Source: UBA4636 sp963650915 (GTDB taxonomy: Bacteria; Bacillota; Clostridia; Christensenellales; Borkfalkiaceae). From it: 19,164 nt of DNA. Both the position numbers and the translations under genes were made by a program. The notes below the pieces were generated by a model, which was given only the letters and a program-made list of their open reading frames with translations, ran no database searches and was not told where the DNA came from. Shown here one piece after another: positions 7,388 through 15,760 of the stretch. Where the stretch lies: positions 1-19,164 of the forward strand of contig CAVJMJ010000026.1 of assembly GCA_963650915.1 (NCBI GenBank), given 5' to 3'. Numbering within the stretch: the first letter of the stretch is position 1; each line of letters opens with the position of its first letter.

Positions 7388-9007
7388 ATGAAAAAATATA
7401 AAATTTTATCTCTTATACTCGTAGTCGTTTTGCTTTTCGCATCGCTTACGGCATGTTCCAAAAAAGGCGATATTATTCCGGAAGTTCAAAAAACCTCGGA
7501 TAAATATCGCACCTATTACGAAATTTTTCCGTACAGTTTTGCCGACTCTGACGGCGACGGTACGGGGGACATACAAGGTATCATCGACAAACTCGACTAT
7601 ATCGAAAATTTAAACTACGACGGTTTGTGGCTTACCCCGGTGCATCAATCGACTACCTATCATAAATACGACGTCGTCGATTATTATACCATAGACAGGG
7701 CTTTCGGAAGTCTTACCGACTACGATAACCTCGTAAAAGCCTGTCACGACAGGGGAATGACAATTCTTCTCGATTTGGTCTTTAACCACACTTCGTCAAA
7801 GCACGAATGGTTTGAAACCTGTATTTCGGCGCACAGCGTAAATCTTACGACCAACAAGTATTATAACTATTACAACGTAAAACCCGTTTCCTATCCCGTC
7901 CCGTCGGGGTGGGCGGTTCACCCGCAGGAATCTTCTTTGATGTACGAATGTAAGTTTTGGTCGGAAATGCCCGATCTTAACTTGCAAAACGTTTTGGACG
8001 AACCCGACGGAAATTTGGCAAACGACTTGAAAAATATAATGAAGTTTTGGCTCGTCGACCACGACGTAGACGGTTTCAGATTGGATGCGGTAAGCGAATA
8101 TTTCGACCAAAACCACAATCTTAACAAGCAGTTTTTAACTTGGCTTAACGACACGGCAAAAGAAATCAAATCCGATTGCTATATAGTTGCCGAAGGCACG
8201 TGGACTAACCCCGTCGCCAACCAAACTTATTACGAGTCGGGTATAGACGGCGTTTTCGCTTTCCAAAACGGCTATACCGCAAACGGAAATCTTTCTTATG
8301 CGGTAAGAATGGAGAAGGCTGCGTATTTAAGTTTAATAGACACCGATACTTCTAAGTTATCGCTTCCGGGGATTCCCGCAAACTTTATCGCAAACCACGA
8401 TACGGGGCGCGCCTACGGCATATCGCTTGCAGGGGCTAATTCCGAAAACCCGAAAGAAATTTACGGGCTTTTGGCCATGACTTACGGCGTAACCTTTTCA
8501 TATTACGGCGACGAGGTCGGCATGACCGTTCTTGCCCAAAAAGGTTCGAAAGACAGTTATAAAGACGAGGATAAACGCCAACCCATGCCTTGGAAGGACG
8601 GTTATCGTTGTAAGCCCGTTGCGGGTTCCACGAAAGGCGAGGATAGCGAAAAATATCCTTACGGAAACGTCGAAGACCAGTTAGCGGACGAAAACTCTCT
8701 GCCAAACTACGTAAAACGCGCCAACGCTATAAGAAGGGCTTTCCCGCAGATAGCAAGAAACGTCGCCGAACAAATTTATTTAAATCGCAATCGTGATTTA
8801 TGCGTAGTCAAAAAGGGTAGCGGAGATGACGCCGTTTATATAATATGGAACGCTTCGAGAACTCTTACCCAAAGTTACGACGCTTCAACACTCGGTAACG
8901 TTAAACTTTCGGCAACTTTGTCTGCCGATGTATCTAATAATCCTTCGTTAAAGGGTTCGACCGTTACCTTGCCGCCTGCGACTTTTGCAGTGCTTCAAAT
9001 CGATTAG
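7388..9007 (+). CDS. Secreted GH13 alpha-amylase lipoprotein
   Basis: The 539-residue product has a lipoprotein signal ending LTAC (Cys23) and then a complete GH13 barrel. Catalytic and conserved regions are intact: DLVFNH (129-134), GFRLD with nucleophile Asp233, AEG with acid/base Glu269, and NHD with Asp338. A DSDGDGTGDIQG loop near residue 55 is a typical calcium or structural motif of amylase/oligoglucosidase-type members. Region V reads MPDLN (194-198), the signature of the intermediary group between oligo-1,6-glucosidases (QPDLN) and neopullulanases (MPKLN), often called GH13_36. A C-terminal beta domain follows from about 455. It should cut alpha-1,4 bonds in starch or maltodextrins at the cell surface. 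A weak AAAGGG (7374-7379) lies inside the malG-like gene, and translation may be coupled. Placement between permease and ATPase genes is unusual but the reading is clear. Confidence 0.9.
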   Translation: MKKYKILSLILVVVLLFASLTACSKKGDIIPEVQKTSDKYRTYYEIFPYSFADSDGDGTGDIQGIIDKLDYIENLNYDGLWLTPVHQSTTYHKYDVVDYYTIDRAFGSLTDYDNLVKACHDRGMTILLDLVFNHTSSKHEWFETCISAHSVNLTTNKYYNYYNVKPVSYPVPSGWAVHPQESSLMYECKFWSEMPDLNLQNVLDEPDGNLANDLKNIMKFWLVDHDVDGFRLDAVSEYFDQNHNLNKQFLTWLNDTAKEIKSDCYIVAEGTWTNPVANQTYYESGIDGVFAFQNGYTANGNLSYAVRMEKAAYLSLIDTDTSKLSLPGIPANFIANHDTGRAYGISLAGANSENPKEIYGLLAMTYGVTFSYYGDEVGMTVLAQKGSKDSYKDEDKRQPMPWKDGYRCKPVAGSTKGEDSEKYPYGNVEDQLADENSLPNYVKRANAIRRAFPQIARNVAEQIYLNRNRDLCVVKKGSGDDAVYIIWNASRTLTQSYDASTLGNVKLSATLSADVSNNPSLKGSTVTLPPATFAVLQID

Positions 9008-9016
9008 GAGGGAAAT

Positions 9017-11635
9017 ATGTCAAACTTAAGTTTAAGACATTTATATAAGGTTTACCCCAACGGGGTAAAAGCAGTAAACGATTTCAATATGGAAATCGAA
9101 GACAAGGAGTTTATAGTTTTCGTCGGCCCTTCGGGGTGCGGTAAGTCTACCACCCTTCGTATGATAGCGGGGCTTGAAGAAATTACCGCCGGCGAATTAT
9201 ACATAGGCGATACCTTTTCAAACCACGTAGAGCCGAAAGACAGGGATATAGCAATGGTTTTCCAAAACTACGCTTTGTATCCGCACATGACCGTTTACGA
9301 AAACTTGGCTTTCGGACTAAGGTTGAGGCACGTTCCTCAAGCGGAAATTCACAAAAAAGTTTTGTGGGCGGCTAAAATACTTAAACTCGAGGAATACCTC
9401 GAACGTAAGCCCAAGGCACTTTCGGGCGGTCAACGCCAACGTGTCAGTTTGGGCAGAGCCATTTTGCGTACGCCCAAGGTTTTCCTTCTCGACGAACCTT
9501 TGTCAAACCTCGACGCCAAACTTCGTACCGAAATGCGCGCGGAAATCGCAAAACTGCATCAGGAAATAGCGACTACTTTTATTTACGTTACCCACGATCA
9601 GGTCGAAGCCATGACCATGGGTACGAGAATAGTAGTTATGTCCATGGGGTACGTTCAGCAAATCGACACCCCTCAGAATTTGTACAACTATCCCGAAAAC
9701 AAATTTGTTGCGGGCTTTATAGGCACTCCGCAAATGAACTTCTTTAAGGCTACGTTGCTCAGAAAGGGCGATTTGGTGGAAGTTCGTTTTAACGGCATCG
9801 ACAAACCGCTTAACATTCCTTACGAGCAAATGTTAAAAGTTCGTCCCGAATATTTAAGCGGTAATAAAGAGGTTATAATAGGGCTTAGGTGCGAACATTT
9901 ATCGGCGGACGCAAGTGCCATCGAAAAAACCGATAACGTTTTGGAAATGAAAATCTCGCACTTTGAAGAACTCGGCAACGAAACGCTTATTTACGGCGAT
10001 TTTAACCTTGACGTTCACGGGCTCGGCGACAGCGACACCGCGGTTATAGTAAAACAGTACGGCGGAACACACTCATCGAAGATAGGCGACGTTATCAAGG
10101 TTGCCGTCAATATGGAAAAAGCCCACTTCTTCGACGGAAAAACCGAAAAAACCATTGCCCCGCGTATTCCCAAGGAAAACGTTTTCGACGTAACGATAGA
10201 AGACGATAAATTGGGCTTACTCGGGCAAACCGTAACATTGCCGAAGGCGATTATGGAAAAACTCGCTTCCGTTTCGTTTTCCGATAAGAAAAGCGTTTTG
10301 ATTCCTACCGACGCTTTATACGAGGGCGGAAAGGATTTTACGGCTACCGTCGTAAACGAGGAAGTTATCAACAAAACCGTAGTTACCCACTTAAAATCGG
10401 GTGAAAGAACCTTCTTTATGATATCCGACCGTGAGCATAAAGCAGGCGAAAATCTCGACCTCGGTGTCGATTTTAAGGGTATTTCGATACTTGACGGACA
10501 AAATGAAGTGGTGACTGCTTTACCCGAATCGGACAGATTCATCGGTTCGTATTTCGACCGTTCGAACGCCAAACGTTCCTCCAATCAACTCGTCAAACAC
10601 TTCGAATCTCTCAAAAAGCAAGAAGTTTCCGAAATCGATAAAAAGATGAACAGAGAACTGTCGAGCGTTATTATGACGGATGCATTGCTCAAAGAATTCA
10701 GAGCAGAGTATCTCAAAAAACGCGAAAAGATTCAGGAAGACATGTCATATTCGCTCGGACTTGACGGCACCAAAAAAGAGGCTCGAAAGAAAATCAAACA
10801 AAAAGCCGATGCCGAACTTTCGGCGTTAAAAAAGAGTTACGACGAAAAAGTAACTTCCTTTAAAAAAGCCAAAGCCGAATTTGCAACCTTGCCCGAGAAC
10901 CAAAAGGCGGAAAGATTGCAAAAGGAAGAGGAAATACGCAAAAACTACGAAGGGCAAAAATCAGCCGTTATCGCTCGTTACGACGAGATGATTAAAAAAA
11001 TTACCGACAATCTCGGTAAAGTCGACGAAACTCTTCTTCCCGTAGAACAGAAAAAACAGGCGGAATGCAACGAAAAGATTGACGCTTGCAACAAAAAATA
11101 CAAACAAGCAAGAGAAAACTTGATTGCCAAAGAGGATGCTTTGATTACCGAAGCCGAGCAAAAGATTAATTCTTTGACGGGAGAAGACAAGGACGTTGCC
11201 ATAGTCGCTTTAAAAGACGCAAAGCGTGCAAAGGCAGACAAAGTTAACGCACTGCTTTCTTCCCACAACGCCGAAATCGACGATATTTTGTTTGAATCCA
11301 AGGTTTTTGCCGCGTATATCGACGGCAGAATATTCATAACCGACCTCGATATCAACAAAAAGATAGTAAAAGGTTTGGGTGCGCAACTCTTCCTCAGTCA
11401 TTATCGCTTCGAAGTAGCGCACGACGCTTATCAATTAAAAGAGGGCGGAATCGAACTTAAAGTCAAGGGAATGCTCGATTACGGTTTCGATAAGTTCGCC
11501 GTTTGCGAAGTGGACGGTAACGTGGTTTACGTCAAAACTTTAAACGAATTTAAAGAAGGCGACGTAATTTCGGTTTGCTTGGACGTTAAAAAGACCAAAA
11601 TCTTCGAAAACAAATTCGATATCAGATTATATTAA
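9017..11635 (+). CDS. MalK-like ATPase with extended C-terminus: extra TOBE-like modules and coiled coil
   Basis: Residues 1-380 form a standard MalK/MsmK/UgpC ATPase. It has Walker A GPSGCGKST (37-45), Q-loop Gln83, signature LSGGQ (135-139), Walker B with Asp159-Glu160, switch His193, and a TOBE domain (about 285-380) ending AHFFDGKTEKTI. Ordinary MalK stops there, but this protein continues for about 490 residues. A second TOBE-like segment is at about 425-498, a Lys/Glu/Ala-rich coiled coil at about 515-765, and a third TOBE-like segment at about 785-871. The three segment ends resemble each other (GDVIKVAVNMEKAHFFD, GENLDLGVDFKGISILD, GDVISVCLDVKKTKIFE). It should power the import complex, and the addition may scaffold or regulate it. 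AGGAGGG (9006-9012) overlaps the amylase stop and fixes the start. No frameshift or internal start is needed. The ATPase call is secure, the domain reading of the tail is inference. Confidence 0.88.
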   Translation: MSNLSLRHLYKVYPNGVKAVNDFNMEIEDKEFIVFVGPSGCGKSTTLRMIAGLEEITAGELYIGDTFSNHVEPKDRDIAMVFQNYALYPHMTVYENLAFGLRLRHVPQAEIHKKVLWAAKILKLEEYLERKPKALSGGQRQRVSLGRAILRTPKVFLLDEPLSNLDAKLRTEMRAEIAKLHQEIATTFIYVTHDQVEAMTMGTRIVVMSMGYVQQIDTPQNLYNYPENKFVAGFIGTPQMNFFKATLLRKGDLVEVRFNGIDKPLNIPYEQMLKVRPEYLSGNKEVIIGLRCEHLSADASAIEKTDNVLEMKISHFEELGNETLIYGDFNLDVHGLGDSDTAVIVKQYGGTHSSKIGDVIKVAVNMEKAHFFDGKTEKTIAPRIPKENVFDVTIEDDKLGLLGQTVTLPKAIMEKLASVSFSDKKSVLIPTDALYEGGKDFTATVVNEEVINKTVVTHLKSGERTFFMISDREHKAGENLDLGVDFKGISILDGQNEVVTALPESDRFIGSYFDRSNAKRSSNQLVKHFESLKKQEVSEIDKKMNRELSSVIMTDALLKEFRAEYLKKREKIQEDMSYSLGLDGTKKEARKKIKQKADAELSALKKSYDEKVTSFKKAKAEFATLPENQKAERLQKEEEIRKNYEGQKSAVIARYDEMIKKITDNLGKVDETLLPVEQKKQAECNEKIDACNKKYKQARENLIAKEDALITEAEQKINSLTGEDKDVAIVALKDAKRAKADKVNALLSSHNAEIDDILFESKVFAAYIDGRIFITDLDINKKIVKGLGAQLFLSHYRFEVAHDAYQLKEGGIELKVKGMLDYGFDKFAVCEVDGNVVYVKTLNEFKEGDVISVCLDVKKTKIFENKFDIRLY

Positions 11636-11641
11636 AATTTT

Positions 11642-11675
11642 CGTTACCGAAAGGGTTTTTGCCCTTTCGGTAACG
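11642..11675 (+). promoter_or_regulatory. Strong stem-loop after the MalK-like gene
   Basis: CGTTACCGAAAGGG (11642-11655) and CCCTTTCGGTAACG (11662-11675) form a perfect 14-bp stem with loop TTTTTG. No U-run follows, so it is not a standard terminator. It may define an mRNA processing or stability boundary. A weaker stem, TAAAAAGC (11688-11695) with GCTTTTTA (11713-11720), lies just beyond and could terminate some transcripts. Confidence 0.65.
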
Positions 11676-11707
11676 GGATAAAAAACTTAAAAAGCGCAAA
11701 CTTGAAG

Positions 11708-14423
11708 GTCGTGCTTTTTAGGTCAAATATATTTTATCAGGAGGAAAAGATGAAAAAAATTTTAACCGTTTTTTTGTTCGTCGTCATGGTTTGTTGCACG
11801 GCTTTCGTTGCGTGTAACGATAACCCCTCGATGACGGGCGACGGAGAATTTACCTATAAACCATATAGCGGAACTACCGTTTTCAGTGACGAGAAAGTTC
11901 TGCCCGATTCCCTTCCCGAAAGGGCTGAGGAACCGACGTTGCAAATTCACTATTACCGCAAAAACTCGGCGGATTACAAAAAATGGGGATTTTGGCTATG
12001 GGTTACCGGCGGAGAAGGCAAGTTGTTCAATCTTAACTATCAGGACGATTTCGGCGCAATCGCTTTATATAAATTATCCGATATAGGCAGTCTTGCCGTA
12101 CAAAAGGGTATAGGCGTCATACCGAGGCTTCAGTCGGGTTGGACGAAAGACGGCGACGCCGATAGAGCGGTAGATTTTTCTACGCTTACGTTAACGAACA
12201 ATTATTATCATATTTACGTCGTTCAAGGAGATATCAACGTGTATACGACGCTTGACGCACAGTTAAAACAAAAGGTCAAAGATATTCAATACGGCGTCAG
12301 TGCCGAATTTACCGACGAAAGCACGGTTTCCGTTAAAACCGAGTCGCCGATAAATTATGTCGAAGTTTTACACGGCAACGAACTTTTAGGGGGTACGAGC
12401 ATGCCTCTTACCACCGACGTAACTTATAAATTCAAGCAAGGTAGCAGTGCCGTTATCGGCGACGAATATTCGGTCAACGTAACGTTTGAGGGCGGTAAAA
12501 CGGCAACCGAAAATATCGCCATTACCAATCTTTACGGAACGAAAGCCTTTGACGACGCTTACTACTTTGACGGAGAACTCGGGGCTGTTTACGAACAAAC
12601 CGCCACGACGTTCCGCGTTTGGTCGCCCGTTTCGAACAGAATAGTTTTGAATATTTACGAAAAGGGTAACGGAGCGGAAACGCCCCAAACCACCGAAATG
12701 GTTAAGGGCGAAAAAGGGGTTTTCCAAGCCAAAGTAAGCGGTGATTTAGAGGGCAAGTATTATACCTATACCGTTTATAACGCGACTTATTCGGGCGGAA
12801 GAGAAATAGTCGACCCTTACGCCAAAAGCGCTGGCTTAAACGGCGTAAGAGGACAGATAGTCGATTTTTCAAAAACCGATCCCGACGGGTGGGACGCTAT
12901 TACACCGCACGCATACGACAGAAAATCTCTCACCGTATGGGAAACGCACGTTTCCGACGTTACGAGTTCGGCAACCTGGACGGGTACCGAAGCAAATCGT
13001 AAAAAATTCCTCGGTATGATAGAGGAAGGCACTACCTATACCCAAGACGGCGTAACGGTCAAAACGGGGTTCGATCATATTAAAGAGTTGGGCGTCAACG
13101 CCGTACAACTTATTCCCGTCTTCGATCAGGCAAACGACGAAAGCGTCATGAAGTTCAACTGGGGCTATAATCCCTTAAATTACAACGTTTTGGAGGGCAG
13201 TTACTCGTCCGATCCTACCGACGGTTACACCCGTATAAAAGAGTTTAAAAAGCTTGTAAAGGCTTATAACGAAGCGGGTATAAATATCATTATGGACGTC
13301 GTTTACAACCACGTTTCGGCGGCAAGCGGTTCTAACTTCGACGTTTTAATGCCGGGGTATTACTTCCGTTACACCAAAACGGGCGCACTTTCAAACGGTT
13401 CCGGTTGCGGTAACGAAACGGCAAGCGACCACAGCATGTTTAGAAAATTCATGATAGACTCGGTGTGCTTCTGGGCAAAAGAGTATAAACTCGGCGGTTT
13501 CAGATTCGACCTTATGGGCGTGCACGATATAGATACCATGAATAATTTGAACGCCGAACTCAAAAAAATCAACCCGTCTATCGTCGTTTACGGCGAACCT
13601 TGGGAGGGCGGTACTTCAGCCCTTTCTCAGTCAAAACAAGCCGACCAAAGCAACGGAAATCTTCTTGACGTAGGTCAGTTTAACGATCAATTCCGCGACG
13701 CTTTGATTAAGGGCGGACTGAACGATAAAACCAATCTCGGTTGGGTTACCAAAATCGGTTCCGTCGACACGGGCGATCTTGCAAGAATCACGGCGGGTTT
13801 GAAAGGGCAGATATATACAGGCTCTTTAAGGATATCTTCCCCCGATAAGGTGGTTAACTACGTAACCTGTCACGATAACTATACCCTTTACGACAGAATA
13901 GTCGCAACGGGCGAGTACGACAAAATAAACCATGCGGATATGATAAGCCAAATGGCGGTTTTAGCCGAGTCGGTAGTGTTTACCTCAAACGGTACGACGT
14001 TTATGCTTGCGGGCGACGAGTTTTTACGCACGAAGGGCGGAGACTCAAACTCCTACGAGTCGAGTTATAAGGTAAACGAACTCGATTATTCGCTGAAAAT
14101 CAAAAATTATACCGTTTTTGAAAACTTCAAAAAACTTATAGCCTTTAAGCAGAATTGCAAAGGTCTCCACTACACCGAAAGCCAAATGTCTTCCTATAAA
14201 GTCACTACGCTAAATGACGGTGCGACCATTCAGATAACCTTCTCGGTAGACGGAAAGGATTACAAGATAATTCATTCCAACAGCGGAGTGAAAGGCAAAA
14301 ACCGTACTGCGGATTTTACAGGCTATACTATCTATCTCGACACGGTAGGCGACTCGGTTGCATCCGAAAACACACCGCTTTTGCCCTATCAGACGATTAT
14401 CGCTTACAAATAAAAAGCACGAC
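11708..14423. repeat. 13-base perfect inverted repeat bracketing the pullulanase gene
   Basis: GTCGTGCTTTTTA at 11708-11720, 29 bases before the pullulanase start codon, is the exact reverse complement of TAAAAAGCACGAC at 14411-14423, which begins within the stop codon of the same gene. The arms are 2.7 kb apart. Only the arms are the repeat. Confidence 0.6.
11750..14413 (+). CDS. Type I pullulanase lipoprotein (CBM41, CBM48, GH13_14)
   Basis: Starting at the ATG behind AGGAGG (11739-11744), the product is 887 residues with a lipoprotein signal to Cys22 (FVAC). A CBM41-like alpha-glucan-binding module spans about 62-160 (LQIHYYRKNSADYKKWGFWLW). A beta linker domain and a CBM48-like module (about 275-365) come next, then a GH13 barrel. 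Type I pullulanase hallmarks are present: NWGYNP (470-475), DVVYNH (Asp516), GFRFD with nucleophile Asp587, YGEPW with acid/base Glu616, and CHDN with Asp709. It should cut alpha-1,6 branch points of amylopectin or pullulan at the cell surface, complementing the amylase. A possible TTG start at 11702 adds 16 residues before the signal peptide, lacks a ribosome-binding site and is rejected. Strong hairpins lie on both sides and a 13-base inverted repeat brackets the gene. Confidence 0.93.
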   Translation: MKKILTVFLFVVMVCCTAFVACNDNPSMTGDGEFTYKPYSGTTVFSDEKVLPDSLPERAEEPTLQIHYYRKNSADYKKWGFWLWVTGGEGKLFNLNYQDDFGAIALYKLSDIGSLAVQKGIGVIPRLQSGWTKDGDADRAVDFSTLTLTNNYYHIYVVQGDINVYTTLDAQLKQKVKDIQYGVSAEFTDESTVSVKTESPINYVEVLHGNELLGGTSMPLTTDVTYKFKQGSSAVIGDEYSVNVTFEGGKTATENIAITNLYGTKAFDDAYYFDGELGAVYEQTATTFRVWSPVSNRIVLNIYEKGNGAETPQTTEMVKGEKGVFQAKVSGDLEGKYYTYTVYNATYSGGREIVDPYAKSAGLNGVRGQIVDFSKTDPDGWDAITPHAYDRKSLTVWETHVSDVTSSATWTGTEANRKKFLGMIEEGTTYTQDGVTVKTGFDHIKELGVNAVQLIPVFDQANDESVMKFNWGYNPLNYNVLEGSYSSDPTDGYTRIKEFKKLVKAYNEAGINIIMDVVYNHVSAASGSNFDVLMPGYYFRYTKTGALSNGSGCGNETASDHSMFRKFMIDSVCFWAKEYKLGGFRFDLMGVHDIDTMNNLNAELKKINPSIVVYGEPWEGGTSALSQSKQADQSNGNLLDVGQFNDQFRDALIKGGLNDKTNLGWVTKIGSVDTGDLARITAGLKGQIYTGSLRISSPDKVVNYVTCHDNYTLYDRIVATGEYDKINHADMISQMAVLAESVVFTSNGTTFMLAGDEFLRTKGGDSNSYESSYKVNELDYSLKIKNYTVFENFKKLIAFKQNCKGLHYTESQMSSYKVTTLNDGATIQITFSVDGKDYKIIHSNSGVKGKNRTADFTGYTIYLDTVGDSVASENTPLLPYQTIIAYK

Positions 14424-14430
14424 AAAATAT

Positions 14431-14469
14431 CTGCCTCGTAACGGCAAATATACGACCGTTACGAGGCAG
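14431..14469 (+). promoter_or_regulatory. Strong stem-loop after the pullulanase gene
   Basis: CTGCCTCGTAACGG (14431-14444) and CCGTTACGAGGCAG (14456-14469) pair perfectly over 14 bp around an 11-base loop. No U-run follows. It stands 21 bases before the next start codon, which itself lacks a clear ribosome-binding site, so the structure may limit translation of the next gene. Confidence 0.65.
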
Positions 14470-14490
14470 TCCATAAACAGAGCGTTTAAC

Positions 14491-15210
14491 ATGAAAAAAT
14501 TTATATCGGCGACTTTGACCGTCATATTAGGGCTGTTTTTTGTCGTCGGCTGTCAAAAATCTTATAAACCCGACCCAAAAGTCGAAGAATACTTGAACGG
14601 AGATATTTCCGCACAAAACGCTATGGATGCCGTAAAAACGGTAAACTATACCGTTACCGAAAGAAAAAGTACCTCGGACGGTACGGTGAAGGGAACAAGC
14701 GTCAACGAAGTTTTTATCGATTTATCCGATAAAAACGCCTACGTCGTTACCGTAAAGACGACGACCGACGGCGATTATTCGGACGGAAAGACAAAGGAAA
14801 GCCTCGTTACGATAAAGCGATTTGACGAAGGCTACGTTCATCAAAACACGGAGGACGGCGTAACAAAAACGAAAGAGGTTACCGATGAGTTCGTTTCCGA
14901 TTACGTTCAAAAACTTTTTTATACCTTTAACGACGCTTATTACGAAGGCGGACTGTATTACGGCGATTACTTTAAATTGTATATTTATAAATATCCTTCG
15001 CAATTCTTTTACGTGGACGAGGAAAAGGATTTGTGCGTTTTCAATCAGGCACGCTTCGTCGAATATAAAGACGTCGGCACGGTTACTTTTATACAAAAAA
15101 CGAAAATAAATCGATTAGGGCTTCTTTGCTTTAACGAAGAAAGTTACGAGTCCGAAGAAAAAGATTTTTCCCTTACGTCCGTTTTAAAAGCAAGTTACGA
15201 GTACTTTTAA
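14491..15210 (+). CDS. Unknown lipoprotein
   Basis: I do not recognise this 239-residue product. It has a clear lipoprotein signal ending VVGC (Cys21), so it should be membrane-anchored outside the cell. The rest is beta-rich and strongly charged, with repeated Thr/Lys/Asp stretches (TVTERKSTSDGTVKG, VKTTTDGDYSDGKTKES) and a Tyr-rich patch near 145-175. The alternating strands recall LolA/LppX-like lipoprotein folds, but this is only an impression. No ribosome-binding site of normal strength is visible before the ATG. A 14-bp hairpin sits just upstream. The next gene starts 16 bases after its stop, so the two probably act together. Position inside the starch gene set suggests expression with it, not a defined role. 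Confidence 0.75.
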   Translation: MKKFISATLTVILGLFFVVGCQKSYKPDPKVEEYLNGDISAQNAMDAVKTVNYTVTERKSTSDGTVKGTSVNEVFIDLSDKNAYVVTVKTTTDGDYSDGKTKESLVTIKRFDEGYVHQNTEDGVTKTKEVTDEFVSDYVQKLFYTFNDAYYEGGLYYGDYFKLYIYKYPSQFFYVDEEKDLCVFNQARFVEYKDVGTVTFIQKTKINRLGLLCFNEESYESEEKDFSLTSVLKASYEYF

Positions 15211-15226
15211 AAGAGGTTAAAATGTA

Positions 15227-15718
15227 ATGAAAAAGTTTAACAAAATAGCCGTTTTTAGGCTTATATACCTACTTTTTACTATTTTAGCTTTCGGCTTTTC
15301 GGCATTTATACTCGTAAAAGATTTTGCTTACGGGCTAAAAAATCAAATGGATTTCGATTTGACTATAAATATGGTGTCCGTGCTTTTTTGCGGGCTTTTC
15401 GAAGTAGCGATAGGTTTGTTTATTATAAGATCTATGAAGTCGAGGCAAACTCTTCTTATGAAAAACATAGTTTTTAAGCGTGACGGCTCACCCTTTTTTG
15501 CCGGTGCCGTGTTTACGGCCATAATCGGCGTACTACTAATCGCATTATCGATTTTAATGATTATTTCTGTAACGGGCGTGAATATTTTTACAAAAATGCC
15601 CGTAAACGCTCAACTGTTTATAGCCGACGTAACGTTTACGTTAGGCATAAATTTAATCTTTTGTTTTATATATTTTCTTACTTTCCGTCACGAGTCGGGA
15701 ACCTTTGAACTCATATAA
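15227..15718 (+). CDS. Unknown four-helix membrane protein
   Basis: The 163-residue product has four hydrophobic segments at about 8-30, 45-67, 90-115 and 128-152, with a short basic loop (RSMKSRQTLLMKNIVFKR, 68-85) between the second and third. By the positive-inside rule both ends and this loop should be cytoplasmic. I see no recognised motif. AGAGG (15212-15216) lies ten bases before the chosen ATG. An earlier ATG at 15222 is followed directly by TAA, making a start-stop pair that could tune initiation at 15227. The gene follows the unknown lipoprotein by 16 bases and precedes the cytoplasmic GH13 gene, so it is probably part of the operon. Confidence 0.75.
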   Translation: MKKFNKIAVFRLIYLLFTILAFGFSAFILVKDFAYGLKNQMDFDLTINMVSVLFCGLFEVAIGLFIIRSMKSRQTLLMKNIVFKRDGSPFFAGAVFTAIIGVLLIALSILMIISVTGVNIFTKMPVNAQLFIADVTFTLGINLIFCFIYFLTFRHESGTFELI

Positions 15719-15739
15719 AACGATAGTTATCAAAAAGTT

Positions 15740-15760
15740 AAGGAGTGATTATAAATTACT
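15740..15760 (+). promoter_or_regulatory. Unusually spaced ribosome-binding site of the cytoplasmic GH13 gene
   Basis: AAGGAGTGAT (15740-15749) is a strong anti-16S match, but its GGAG ends 15 bases before the ATG at 15761, longer than usual. An in-frame ATT at 15755 lies at a better distance (9 bases), but ATT starts are rare. An in-frame TAA at 15752 rules out anything further upstream. Confidence 0.5.

Noticed and set aside
10015..10584. 189-residue minus-strand reading frame inside the MalK-like gene
   Set aside because: It is opposite a clearly coding region and its composition is that of a shadow frame, with no motif or ribosome-binding site.
11702..11733. Promoter directly before the pullulanase (TTGAAG and TATATT)
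   Set aside because: The spacer is 20 bases and both boxes are off consensus.
11702..11749. TTG start adding 16 residues to the pullulanase
   Set aside because: It would place a charged stretch before the lipoprotein signal, and the ATG at 11750 has an AGGAGG at the right distance.
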